From the NCBI GenBank assembly GCA_038380795.1, contig CM076264.1, positions 14,754,001-14,818,000 on the forward strand: DNA of 64,000 bases. The letters run 5' to 3'. The notes under the pieces are model-generated. The model made no database searches, had not been told where the DNA came from, and saw nothing but the letters and a program-made list of their open reading frames with translations. The stretch comes from Pyrocephalus nanus (Eukaryota; Chordata; Aves; Passeriformes; Tyrannidae). Position numbers and translations under genes: made by a program. Within the stretch, counting starts at the first letter, position 1. Each line of letters opens with the position of its first letter. Shown one piece after another: positions 1-13,530 of this stretch.

Positions 1-3000
1 AGCGAGAGAAAAAATTTTAGCCCTGTTTAAGAAATGACCTCCAGCCAGAAAGGAGGACAGGACTAAACACTCACCCAGACATAAGGCATGTCATGTACAG
101 CAACAGTGGCTCTGGCCAACACGCCTTTAGAAGTATTTGCAGTGATTTTAAACTCTGAATAGGTGTCACATCCATTTAAGCCTATTATAATAAATGGTGT
201 CAAGAGGCAAATGTTACTTTTTGATTCCAGCTCAAGACTGTCTGTAGCAAGACTCGGCAGTAGCCGTGCTGGCATGTCAGCCTTCCCAAGAAGGGCTCGC
301 AGAGAGCGCCTTCATGGGCTGACTCACCCACTCTGCTGTCTGTTACAAGCCAGCTGCAATTTACTGGATGGATCACAAGTCGTAGGGAAACAAACACATC
401 ATGAATTTACACCTGTGAGAAACAGCTCCACTCTTCAACTAAAAAGGCCCATCAAATAACTTCCCAACACAGAGGTCTTTTCCACGAGCAGAAGAGCAAG
501 TTTACTGGCATTTCACACACTTGAAACCACTAACACGTAGTATTCCAAACTGTGAGTGTTATTAAGTGCAGTGGTGAGCCAAAAAACTGCAGATGCCAAT
601 GGTTTGTTCATTTTTTGGCTTAGGGAGGACTTTTCAGATCCTCTGCAACCTAATATAAATCATATTTACAAACCAAAAGACATGAGTACTCTCATATGTC
701 AAGCCACAGTGATTTACAGACACTTACATATTCTCACTTTTCAAAGTATGTCATTAGATGCCTCAGCACTGAGTTAGAAATACAAAGAGAGGCAGATAAC
801 ATCCCAAAGAACTTGTTTCTATTTGCTTCCATTTTAAGTTCTGGACATGCAGAGTAGATACTCTCATTCATCTCCATTTTAGCACCTTTTTCTGGGTTTT
901 CAATCTCTCTTCTTTCAACATGTTAGGGTGCAGAAAAATAATTAACAGATAAAAATTACAGCTGCCTCAGGGATAGAAGTGATAGAGTAGAAGAGAAGCT
1001 AAACATAGATGATACAAGCAGATTGAGCAATGTACTGAGATGCATTTCCATGTGTTTTTTGATCACATCTTCTTTGCACGAGGACACACACAAAGAGCAC
1101 ATGATTCAAGAAACACAAGATGCAATCAAACAGCATCTCCAAACTGGCATCACTGAAAGAACAAAAGAGAAGGTTGTTTTGCAAGCCAGCCACACAACAG
1201 TGGCCTCAGTAAAAACTGACTTGAAAAAGAATTTGCAGTCACAGGAGATACTGTCCTGAGGCTGCCTGCCCTCCTCAAGCAGCTCAGTTTATAGCAACCT
1301 ACTCTGAACGAAACCACTCCAGACTCCTTCTGCTGTAGCACCAGATCGATAAAGCAGATTCAGCCATGGCACCAGCTCTTAGCAGCAAGGCATGCACCAA
1401 AACAAGCTGAACACCATGAGCACACTTTTCTTCCAGAAAGCGCAAGCAAGGCCCAGTTGATGAGCGAAGATCTCTATTTTGGCACCAATGGGAGATCAAT
1501 GCACTCATCGGCATATTGACTAAATTTAATGAAAACGCCAAAGGAGTATCATCACTGGTGTGAGAAAAAAGGGCAGCAGTTTAATACACTAAGAGAAGGA
1601 GAAGTATAACTTTATGCTGGTTTTAAAGGAGTGCCAGGCCAACACTTGCAACATGTCTATACAGTGAAATGAGAGCTGGCATGACTCTGCAGCATTGCCA
1701 GCAGTGGCCAGGGCTGGCAGCCAGGACACGTACCAACATCCTGGGGCACCCATGTCCTAGGCATCAGCCTGATACTCCCATGTCCCAGCATATTTGCTAT
1801 TTATGTTATTTATAGCAGCTAAACTGAGCCAGCACAAGGACGCACCCATGTGCCATAAAAAAAATACCACCCTTTTGCTGCTTAAATAAACATATACCTT
1901 AAGGCAGCAGAAATAAAAGGAGAGCTCAGACAGCAACAACAGAACAGCAGCTTACAAAGGCTGTAGGTAACCTGGAATTAACCAAGAACAAAGCCGCAAA
2001 AAAACCAACCTGCTTTTTTTGTAAGGTCACTAACAACAACCTCCTCATAGTCCTCTCCCAGGCCATGGCCCTCACGCTATTTCTCTCTGTTCCCACTGAG
2101 CGGTGAAGTAGCAGTGGCATTAACACAGAACGGGATAAGTAACAAGGTAAAATGTAACAACCTACCCCTCAAAGGCAAGATGGAACTTCTGTGATGTAAC
2201 CACCTGAAGTGGTTTGGCAAAGTTTTTAATGGACCAAGTATCTTTATCACATGAAGAGCAGGCAAATTGAGCGTGCTTATCTCTTTAAGTTTTCAGAAGG
2301 TTAACAGAAAACGAGAACTACAATTTTGTCAGTAGAAAGGCTGGTACAGAGTAATCAAGTCTTTTTCAGGCTACCAGAACACACCAACTTTCAGCTACTA
2401 TTTGGAATACAGTAGAGCCAGTGGCCCCCGGTGAACCTGGTGCTGCATTATGTCACATCTATGTCACATTTGATTTTGGATTTCTGTCTAGGAGCTTACC
2501 AAAAAAAGTCCCACACATTCTCTGTCTTAAGCTTCCAACCTAAATATGATGTTCATATAAGAGAGAGTAAAGAATTACAACACATCTCAGCATGGCTGAA
2601 CAGCAGGGCCACGAGCAATCCTCATACCATAATCCAGTACTTGCAGTTCCAGGGGTAATTTCTTATCACCTTTATTTTCCCAGTAGCATTTGACAAGTCA
2701 ATCAATATATCAACACATCCATTTAATTTTAACTGCTGAAAAAGTCTGGCAATGTAGTGCTGGAGTTTCATTCTGCCCCAACTGGACCTGCTAGTCTACA
2801 GGGATGGGAACTCCCACGGCAGCCCAGTAACCTCAGGGAAGGCATCGCTCCCAGGCTGCTCCCCCAGCTTGAGAGCTGCTCTCCAATAGAGATAAACGGC
2901 ACTGCAGCTACCAAAAGTGTTGCCAGCTAATGAAAATCCCCCCATCCTCCTGACTTTCTACTCGCCAGAGTAACTGAGGGGAAGAGAGGTGGAAACAGAC

Positions 3001-6000
3001 CATCAAAGTTTGGAAGCTCAAAGGCTGCACACATTGACCACCCAACAAGAGGCGCAAGCACGTCTGCAGCCTCCTTTAAAAAAAAAAGTGGTAACTCCCC
3101 AGCCTTCAAAATCTAAAGCATCAGTTTTAGCAGGCAGTTGCCTGAACAAGACTAGCCTTAACCATGGCTCCTTTGCTGCTTTGTCAAATTGGTGCTCTGC
3201 AGACCCCTGCTGCAGCCCAGAGAGACCCAGTACAGCGCCAAAACCCCTTTCCAAGTCTTCCCATGGAGAGGTTACTAACCTGCCCCTCACAGCTCAGGAT
3301 AACCAGCAGCACTGCTCCCACTCCTGCAGCCTCCATGGGGATGAGGCTGTGGACTTCCCCCCCCACCATCGACAGTCTGCCTGCATCCCACAGCTGCCGT
3401 AACTGATCTCCCTGACCCCCTCGCAACCTCCTGCCTCCCAACTGGAGTGGGTCATCCAGCAGAGCCAGCCCACCCCGAGAGAGGGCACTTCACTCCATAC
3501 AAAGCAGCCCGGCAGCTGCTGAGGATTTAGAAAATTGTCTGCAGTACCACCCTTAAAAGGAAAAGTTAATAAAAAAAAAAAATCCTGCCAGCTGCATAGA
3601 GCAAGCAGAGGAGTGTAAGGCACCTGTGAACTTGGTTCAGGAAAAAACCAAACCAACAGCGATTTGGAGAACACAGGCTACAATTACAAAATGTTAGAGA
3701 TAAGTGATTTCATTATTTGCACAATTTTCTGTGTGGATAAAAAGTCACTATCTGGTAAGTGCCTTAACTAGTTTTAAATTCAATTATGAGTACATTTTTA
3801 CCACCTGAAAATTAGATTGGTACATTTTTCAACCAGAAGTAATCAGCTATTTCAACACTTTTTTTTTTTCCCCAGTCAATAAATACAAGACAATGATTGT
3901 CCAAGATCTGAAATGCAATTTGTCCTAATAAACCCATCTAGGGATTTAAAACACATTCACATCACAGAATCTGAACGACAGTTTTTTTAAATGAATTAAT
4001 AGACTTTAAGATAACACATTTAAGTTAGCAGATATGATGAAAACACATTAGAGAATATGAAGACCTAAAAAAAGCTACCAACAAAAAACAATCTCTTCAG
4101 TTTTATCTTTAGAAAAAGCTTGAAAATTTATTTTGGAATTTTTCCAAATTACTCTAAATTTAAAGCTAAGTAACTAAATAGAACTGTATTTATTTACTTA
4201 ATTCATTAGCAACCTGCTCCATCTACATCACCACTCATGGCCTTGTCATTTCCTTCCTCCATTCATACTTTTTCTTAATTTTATCCCTCAGTCCCTGTAA
4301 CCTGAAACCTTAAGGACTGAAGTTGCGTCCTTCCAGACCAAAACAATATAACTGCTGTAATTATATCACTGTGACACAGTTAATGTCTGAATCCTATTTA
4401 TATTTAGCATCCTGATTTTTTCAAAACCTCTTTTTGGCCCCCCTCCATCCGACCTCTCCAATCTTGTGTCCATCATCCCATTACTGCCCACTCATGCATT
4501 CCTCCCTGTCCCATCCTCATGACCATGCAGCTGGGGTTGCCCTTCAGCATGTGCTGCCTCATCCGTCTGGAATTCCCTTTCTCCAGCCTGACTCCTCTTC
4601 TTGATTCTCACCTTTATGTGCACACATGACGCATTCATTTACAGTCATCCCCTACATCCCACGTGGTTTTTATCCTGCCTCCACCAAGGTCATACCAGAC
4701 AACAAAAATACTTGGGCCTTTCCTGCTTTTGCATTTCATTTCTATTTTCTTTATTCCATTCATAAAGTGTTTCATTCCCTTTTTGCTTGCAAAGCAGCCA
4801 ATGTGCACATTTCTTTGTAGCTTTATAGTCACATTCTGCCTATGTCTATACTTTGCCAGTATACATAAATGTATGCCTGCATCTTGCAGGGAAGTATAGT
4901 ACACCGAATACAGTAATTCCAATCACATTCCCTTAACACTGAGTCATACACTGACACTGTATCACACTACCAAGACAGGACAGCAATATCTTTAATAATG
5001 CCACTATATTGCTCCCATCTCCCTCTCATTCTTTAGCAGCTCAACTGAAATCAGGAATGCACTGAACATCGCCAAGTTTCCCCTTGGTACTTAGATGGCT
5101 CTCTACTTTGTAGAAATCACCCTCATACCTTTTTTTTATTTTATTTTTCCCAAGCAGAATTACTTTCTGTAAAGTACTGAGATGCCATGCTGAGCAGAGG
5201 GGGGCAGTTGGACACAAAGTCGAACAAAGAAAAGCTCGTAGTCAATACCAGTGGCACAGAGGATGAATTTTGAACCAGGGAAGAAAGGAAAAGGTATTTT
5301 TGTAAAACCTTTCTTCTTTATGCTAAACTTGCTTATCATGTAACATTTACAGCCTTTTCCAAAGTGCCTGTGCTAAGAGGCAAACCTCACCTGGCAACTT
5401 CTACACTTATTATGAATTCATTTTACATACACATTCAAAAGAAGGAACAACTCCAGAAAATTTTGCATTTAGCTGTCTTGCCTTCTGTTTCATAAAACCA
5501 AGTCTGATGCACGTTAAGTGTCCTCTCTCTAATATTGGTAGAATATATCTGGATTTGGTATTTACCTTTTAAAATCAATAAGCTTTTCATCAGCATTTAT
5601 TTAACTGGCACTTTAAAGTATAAAATTAATAAAATTCACACATATTTCTTACATTCAGACATACATCCTAAATCTTTGGCATGCAAAAATGGTTATGTGC
5701 TTTTTTGGTCACTTTTCCTCTCTTTTTTATTCTAGGTGACTCATGTAGCTGTGAACTTAATTGGCATCACTTAAAGTAGTCTGGGAAATTTCATACTGCT
5801 GAATGTGAATGTGTTACTATGTATCTAATTCAGATCTAAATAAATTCCACATTTGGCCCAATGAAGTAAGACACCCAGGATTTCAACCTGTTTTGGAAGA
5901 GTAAGAAAAATAACATTCTAGCTCTTACTAATGTAAAAACAGATTCCCTTCCCTGTGAACCCTTGCTATACCACGAATAACAATGACACAACAGTAATTT

Positions 6001-8467
6001 TTGCCCAATTAGTTACAAGATAACTAAACTCTGCTTCTCCATGAAATATTCTATTAACAAGATATATGAAAGAAACAGAATTGTATGGCATGCCATTATT
6101 AAAGTAGAAAAGCATAGCTGTGAATTAAAATCAGCAATACCCCTTCCTACTTTTTTCATTAGCAGCATTTGCCTTTGGCCAGAACTCACAGTGTAAAGAA
6201 AACAGAACAAAAACATTCATTACTGGCCTTTCTCAAGTGAAAACAGTGATACAGGTATATATGGAAAGTGTCTTCACGATTTCATGGGCAACATTCCTCA
6301 AAATACGCACTCTTACAATCTGGGACATGATCCCAGGAGTGCCTTGGGTGCTTCACACGTGGGTACTGCTTTGTGTATACTAAATCCACAACAAGAGAAA
6401 GCATTCAGATCCTTCAAAAGCCATTTGATACAATTTGGGGCAAATATACAAAACTATAGAGACTAGAGGGGTGGAACATTCAGGTACTGATGGCACACTT
6501 CACAAACCAGCATCTCCTCAGCTGGAGGACTGTAAACTTGACAAAGAAAGCACAGAAAATAAACAACCAGCATCATCTCTAAGGTACAATTGCCGTATTT
6601 TAATCAAGCTGGTAGCATTAACCTTTCAAGCATTGCATATCATTTTCATTACTGCATTACTACCAATGGCAGGGAAGCCACAAAATTATTGAATGAGTAT
6701 CATGAATTTAAACCACTAAATAATCACACTGTTAGTTAAGACCTAAAAAGCATGCTTTAAATACAAACATACTGTTTCCAGCAACAGATACATCTTAATA
6801 CTAAAATCAAAGATGTTCAATGCTAAAATCAAAGATTTTCCCTAAGTTTGTACTGTTTCTTTTATAACAAGAAATAAGACTTACACATAGAAAATGCAAC
6901 ACTGTCTACTTATCAAAGTCTCCCAAGAGTTCAAGCCAATCTCCATTTGTATTCATGATTTTTAACCTGTAGCATGTGAGCAAATTAGAACTCACCTAAG
7001 AATAACATGATCTACATTATTTGCATGGGTACTTTCTTTTGCCTCTGGAAAACTACAAAAAAACCTTGATTCCTCTCATTTGCACTCCAGTAACTAGCCA
7101 AGTTCTGAAAACATGCTTCCATATATTTAAGGTTCTTGAATACACACAGAGCTTGTTGCAGGAAGAACATAAACCATAATGGACAAGGGACAAAAAATTA
7201 TGACCTAACACCGTGCAAAATACTTTGCATGGCCTAAATTTCTCTGTTGCATAAGCTAGGGGAACCTTACTTTTAATTCTGCTTCACCACCTACTGAGCT
7301 CTTTCTTCCTCTCTCAGCCACCCAGTCAGAATTACATCAAACATGGTGCCTTCCAGGACTGACTGGTCCACTGCCAGGGAAGGATGACATGGTCTAGAGG
7401 TAAACAGGCAGGAGCTGGGCACCCAAGTCACACCTCCTCAACTCCAACTCTCCCTGCAATTTTTCTGTGCATCACTTATCCCTTCCCACTGCCTCACTTT
7501 CTCTAAGGACAGCATTCCTTTACAATACAGTGTAAAATCTTCTCTATTCTGATGCTAATTATGGTATTGCTAGACTTCGTCAGTCATCATTACTTCTACC
7601 AAGTTACTTTTCTGATTCATTCAAGACCACTGGAGGTATCCGCTTTCTGCATACTTGTACCTGCAGTGCACAGCAAGAGTTCACAGGATCTACTGAGGTT
7701 GTGTGGGTGTGTTTCATGAGAGAACTGGTCCAAAACATTTAAACTGGTATTAAATTAGGTATTACTAAAATTTGCATTTACTTTTTTTTTCCCAGTATGG
7801 AGCTTAAACCAAGCTGCAAAGCTGTGGAAGTGTGATTCATCTACTATCCCAGCCAGTCCTCCTTAAATCATTTATTCAATGCCCCCGATGTTAGCAATTC
7901 TTTACATGTACTTGATCTCCGACAATTAGAAAAGAAATGTTAGACTGGGGACACGACTAAGGAAAAGCTATTAAACAGGCCTTTGTTTTAAGACAGAGAA
8001 GGTAAAAGCATTCCTTGATGCAATAAAAAGGGAGTATTTACATGCTATGCCCTAATTAAGATTTTTTTTCTGTAATTCTACTGGCTGTCCTAGAAGAGCC
8101 ATAAACATTGAGTAAAATAATCTCAATTTATACTGCTTTGTTCTATGCCTTCAAGTACCGTACATGGCTGTACTCCAGATCAAGTAGTTGTCCTCAAATG
8201 CCTTCCAATGAGCCCTGCCAGATTCTGCGGTTCAGAAGTAATTTAAAGGCAGAAAGCTGTAGCAAATGAGACCTAGTGGAAAACAGAGAAAGCTTTAGTT
8301 CATCCTAACTGTTTGCAGAATAGAAATGGAAAACCACAAAGAAAGATAGGAAAAATAAAAGGAAGTGCCAAAATGCCGTATTTTCCCCGAAGGTGAAGCT
8401 AATGATTCATCAACATCATGACGTATCATGCACAAGTGTCTTCTAACCATTTGAGAAATTTATAATA

Positions 8468-8570
8468 CCCCCAAAAAAACAAAAAAAAAAAACCAAAAAA
8501 AAAAAAAAAAAAAAAAACCAAAAAACAAACACAAAAAAACCCACAAAAAACACCAACCCACAGAAAAACA
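8468..8570. repeat. A/C low-complexity tract
   Basis: About 100 bases made almost only of A and C, with A runs up to about 23 bases interrupted by CC or CAC. It reads as an expanded simple repeat. The minus-strand frame through it gives a phenylalanine-rich artefact and is not a gene. Confidence 0.9.
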
Positions 8571-8908
8571 CTATCCTTGTGGAACCATATCTTTGTTTTT
8601 AAATAGCTTTTATCCACTTTTCTTTTTTCCCTTTCTTAATTCTGGTATGTTATTTTACACTTTCAATCACCTGCACTGAATAAACTAATTCCTCTTAGTT
8701 AGAGCAGGGACCATCAACCACTGGACATTAAATGCAGCCAACTGTTCCTAACTTCAGCAGATGGTTCTCTTCTGCTGGCCAACAGAAACTTTATGGTCCT
8801 TTTCCTAATTTCTCTCAAGAGATACAGAAATTCCTTATTTAGAAAGCAATCACTCCTGCAGTATAATGTCTCCCATATGCAGTCTATTTTCAGTTGCCCA
8901 CACTTCTA

Positions 8909-8922
8909 CCCCCCCCCCCCCC
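8909..8922. repeat. Poly(C) run, 14 bases
   Basis: Uninterrupted C14 in otherwise ordinary intron. A slippage-prone site and possible sequencing-length uncertainty. Confidence 0.9.
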
Positions 8923-11221
8923 AGGTACACTGAAAGCATCAAAGAGAAACAGGCTGACAGCAGACCCAAGCTAAAGCCATCAGATGTCACAAGAGGTCCT
9001 TGCATCTGTGTATGTATCATAGGCTTTTCTGCTTAAGCTTAATTAACAACATATTCAAACCACACGATGGGGTGCAGTAGTACCCTGGGGTGCTGTGAAG
9101 GACATCAGCTTTCAGATGAAACTTGAGGAGCAAAATTCCTGCGGAAATTAAAGTCACTTTTCCTGACTGCAGAGAGTCTTAAAAGAGGGGTCTTAAAAAT
9201 GCCCAAAAAATTTTGAAAACAAGAAAAAAAATAAGAAACCCAATGGTGGTTCAGAAGCTACTGATTTAATTATTCATGACTACTGGACTACTAGATTTTC
9301 CTTGGATTCTTGAAGATTTTTCCTGTATCCTTGCATGACAGCATATAAAATAAGAAATCCTTGTGGTGAGGAAATCTCTCCTCTGCAACAGAATATGGAG
9401 AACTTTGCTTACCTGGAACAAAGCTCTGCCACACTCATAGCTGTGCTTCTTGCCATGTCCTCCCAGCCCAGGAGGGACAGACACTTTGGTTTTATTTCCT
9501 GAAACTTTCAATTACAACCATTAAGGACTCAAAATAATTTTTTTTTTTTTCACAGAAGGCTTAAAAACATTTTTTCTCAACTTTCCCAAAATAATTCCTT
9601 TCTTGTGATGAATGCAAGCATAACAGTTTTCAAACTGATATGAATTCATATGGCGAAGTAGAGGGAAAAACAGTTACATGGCTATTAAAAATATAGTTGA
9701 ACTACAGCATATGCTACAAACACACTACACATACATTTTAGTAACAACTTAGAAACAAATTTTAATGTGGCTGAGCTATTTCTGCTTGCCAAATGAAACT
9801 TTTGTAGGATACTTTTTTACAACTTCTTATGACACAGTTTTTTGAGGATAGCTGTGAATCACTGCTTAGTCAAAGTTGTGGTATAATGTGCCCAGTTTGT
9901 GAGATTGTACTGTTTTGTTTTTAATACAAAACACTTTTACATATTGCAATTCAAACTACAGACATAAACTCTCCAAAACAGTAACTTTATGTTCAAATAA
10001 AACAGGTGCACCAAAGTGTAATGTTTCCAGTTATTTATTTCACTGTTGAATTTTTGGTAGTTTGTTAAATGTTCTGTAAGCTTTTAGACAATTAAATATC
10101 TGTTACATCATTTGTATCTACTCATTCATGTAAAAAGCTTGCAATCTCTCTGCAGAGAGTAATCAAACACTTACAGAATAATTTTCTACCGTGCAACAAA
10201 GATGCTGGATCTGGGGTCTAACGATTTAAAAGATGCCAGTAGGCAAGACCCATAGGCTGATAAACTCCTCCAGCTAAAAATTCTAGGACACAAAGCAGTT
10301 TTCAAAGTTGGTGCTGGCTATTTCAGTAATTCTCAATACTGGACTCAGAGCAGGATTTAATTACACTGATCCTTCATGTATACAAAGGGTTTTATCCAGG
10401 AGCAAGGTATGCCCTACTTTCTAGGTGCTCAGTCTTTAAGAAGAGCATCTTTACTACAGAAGGTAAGCTACACAGTTGGTTAGCAAAGATGTATGAAGTT
10501 GAGAGGTAAAAGAAATGTATTTTTAAGAAAGCAAGGAAAGAAAAGTTCAGATCACTGAGTTCCTTCTCAACCTTACTGTGAGCCCAGTTCTCAGATCTGC
10601 TGAGGGTAAGGGAGAAAAGGGCAGTCTCCTCGTGTGAAATTGGGGCTCTTCTGTCCCAGCTTCTGCCTGCAAAACTCTTAAGAGCATGAGAGGCAAAAAC
10701 ATTCGCACAACAGTCAATTATTCATTAGCCTGAAACTCAGGGGTGTGTGGAAGGAGGAAGGATCTACAGCTTTACTGGGCTGAAAAGGAGGCTTTGAAAG
10801 CAGTAAATTGCTGAGATGTTCAACTGCGCAGAAAAGGAGAAAAACTAGAATACCTGAGGACACAAACTTACCCAGGAATTACACAATCATGCATTTCCAA
10901 AAGTAAGTGCCAAAGAAGCATTTTATTTACTTATGACTTTTTTCCATATTACCATATGAAAGCAATTGGTACTTCTTAACATGACAGAGATCATAATTTA
11001 CAACAGAAGACCACAGGAAATACAGTGTAGGCTGCACACATGATTACTCTGTAGATATTTGCACCAAGACCAAATTCCACCATTAAGACATTTTATTTCT
11101 GTATTCCAATGTGATGCAAACAGTGCTCTCACTAAGGCATAGAGAAGGTTTCTGAGAAAAGGCACGTGTCTTCTCATCCTTACATAAAACCCCCCACAGA
11201 AATACACTCATTTCCCTATTG

Positions 11222-11247
11222 AAAAAAAAAAATAAAATAAAATAAAC
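11222..11247. repeat. A-rich tract with AAAAT units
   Basis: An A11 run continues into three AAAAT-type units. It is a short simple repeat. Confidence 0.8.
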
Positions 11248-13395
11248 CAAGCCTACTGGAAAACCCACAAGATTTCTTAATTGGATAGCTCTTGTTAGAA
11301 TACATCTGTCAAAGGGAGGAGTCTGCTGAATCAGAAGATTATACTTATATCTATATCAATATATCCATACTATACTTACATCACAGTACAAGTCTTTAGT
11401 GTTTTAATCTTGCCATGGTCATTTTCTCTTTATTTTTTAAATATGCAGCAATTGCTGGATTTTGAGTAACAGAAACAAAAAAAAACAACCAAACAAACAA
11501 AACCAAACACAGAAACATGGCTGTAACTGTTATAACTGTTTATGAAATCCATCTAGTTTTTGGATCACTTGTTGTTGTGTTATAGGCAATTATTTCTGGC
11601 CAGCCATTACTTTATTGGTGGAAAGACTAATGGTGGGGGGTGTAGGTCCTCTTGTCTTAGTGCTGCCTGATGTGGCACTTTCCCAGACCCACAGCTGGCA
11701 ACAGCTGCACAGTTCCCTCCTGGGTCCCCCCTGCTTTCACCTTGTACAGCAATACAAAAAAAGGTTGATATTGTAAGGACTTTAGTAAATGTAACCTTTT
11801 GAAAGAGATACCCTTTCCTACATAAAGCATAAGTAGCATAAATTAGCATTTTCTCCACTGAATACCTTTGTTTTATTTAAAAATGTCAGCAGTGTTGGTC
11901 TTTGAGACACTCAAAAGTGGTGGAGAAAAACAGGAAAATACTTGGTAAGTTCTGACAGCTTTTAAAATTAGTTTTATTCAGTTAAGCACTTTTCGTAATG
12001 CACTGCAAATGTTGTGAACACACTGCCACATCTGCAAAACAACAGTGTGGAAATCCTTCCTTCTACCCAGTGTGTGTGATTTTCAGCACCGTGTTATTTC
12101 TACGGAGACTGGAGGGCCGCATAGACTTGTCTCTGAAGTACATACACACTTAAAATGTTTATGAAGTTAATCACTCTAAGCCTAACTTACTTGGTCAGGT
12201 AACACTGCTAACTAGAAACAACACAACGACACAAAAACAACCTCTGCTAAGTGTGACAGCAGAGTTACATTTGCATGTTACAAATACACCCAGACAACAG
12301 TCACCTTATTCATCAGTGAGCATGACCACAAAAATGCCAACCCCAAACAACAACAAAAGAAGGCCACTTCTTTACACTGTGGCTTATCGAACAGAAAGCA
12401 AATAGAGCAAGTATTGTTTCTTACCGTGGTGAGATCTTCCACACTGCCACCATGTGTAGGGAAATACCATTAGAACAGTTTGCCAAAAATTTCCTCATGC
12501 ACCAGGAAAATTGTATTAGCAGCAAAGATACAGCTTTGAGAGACGTTGACAGCAAATCTATGCAGCTGGTTGAAATGTAGGAAGGTCATCATCTGCTAAT
12601 TAATTTATAATGTACTCTTCCTTGCTCTTCTGTTTATTCAGAATATTTTCTTAATAATAATAATAACAATGATAAGCAGTAATATCATCTTCTCACATTT
12701 AATATTATTTTACTTTATTAATACCTTAACTGCCCAATTCACTACATTTTAAAATGTATTTATCAGATTCATTGGCACAAATGTAAATAATACTTGTCTC
12801 AAGGGCCCCTAATGTAGTAATTCTTCCAATCACTCAGTACAGATGTTAACAATAAAATTTGAATGGATTAGCACATCAGTACAAAACTCTACAAGGCTTT
12901 CTGCAAACCTTGTTTCCACTTTTATTTCATTGTGTGATTGATAAAACATTGCTATCTGTACAGCACATCTCCTTTGAAATCCAACAAAAATAATGCTGCA
13001 GTTTTGGTAAGCGCCTTTTGAAGTTCACTCAGATTAATAATATTACAAGTTAACACCGCATGTTTATTTATATTTCTGTGCTGCCAGGGAAGTGCATTTA
13101 AATATTGCCTCAGAAACAGTTTACAATATGCAGTGTCTGCTGCAAACCAAATTCATTTGGAGAACACATTGATGTGGCAGACTGGAAACCACAAAACCAC
13201 ATTTGTTATTACTTATCAGTGCTGTTTTCCTAACCCTATGTAAAAACAAATAGGTAAAAGTCTTCAGAAAAGCTATAACAAACTGGCATTTATCTTTTTC
13301 TGTAACAGGAATACTGATTCTCAGTGTTACAATAATGTTTCTAATAAGAACAGGGATGAACTCTGGCACTCTGTAAAGCACAATCTTTAAATTAA

Positions 13396-13530
13396 GGTCC
13401 TAATCCTGTAGTCTGTTTCAGGCAGGCAGAATCACGCAACTGCACTGAGACCCAGTAATTTAATTAGAACTATTCATATGCTTAAAGTTATAAATGTGTT
13501 TAATTACATGCTGAATTAAGCCCAGACTGG
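13396..13530. mobile_element. Relic of a palindromic amniote MITE-like repeat
   Basis: The segment begins GGTCCTAATCCTG and later contains ACTATTCATATGCTTAAAG followed by a diverged second copy of the internal motif and TGAATTAAGCCCAG. From memory this matches the layout of an old repeat common in turtles, crocodilians and birds, where 'GATCCTGCA' and 'CATGCTTAAAGTTAAG' blocks are arranged in inverted order around 'CCCATTGACTTCAATGGG'. The family name is uncertain. The central palindrome is badly eroded here. Confidence 0.5.

Larger units (their letters stand above)
1..13395. other. Intronic sequence, no gene seen
   Basis: AT-rich, non-repetitive-looking intron. It contains a GC-richer patch at about 2760-3500 that is open in several frames on both strands, a T/C-rich stretch at about 4200-4620 with faint resemblance to LINE tails, an A/C-rich tract at 8468-8570, C14 at 8909-8922 and an AAAAT-type tract at 11222-11247. 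The small ORFs overlap one another on both strands and none resembles a known protein. Confidence 0.7.

Noticed and set aside
2989..3674. Cluster of overlapping ORFs on both strands (up to 137 residues)
   Set aside because: The GC-richer composition lowers stop frequency in all frames; no domain, splice structure or known homologue was recognised.
4200..4620. Possible LINE L2-type tail around TCTGGAATTCCCTTTCTCC
   Set aside because: Only one short block resembles the L2 3' region from memory; the rest does not keep order, so it is not annotated as an element.
8426..8617. 63-residue minus-strand ORF rich in Phe
   Set aside because: It is the translation of the A/C low-complexity tract.
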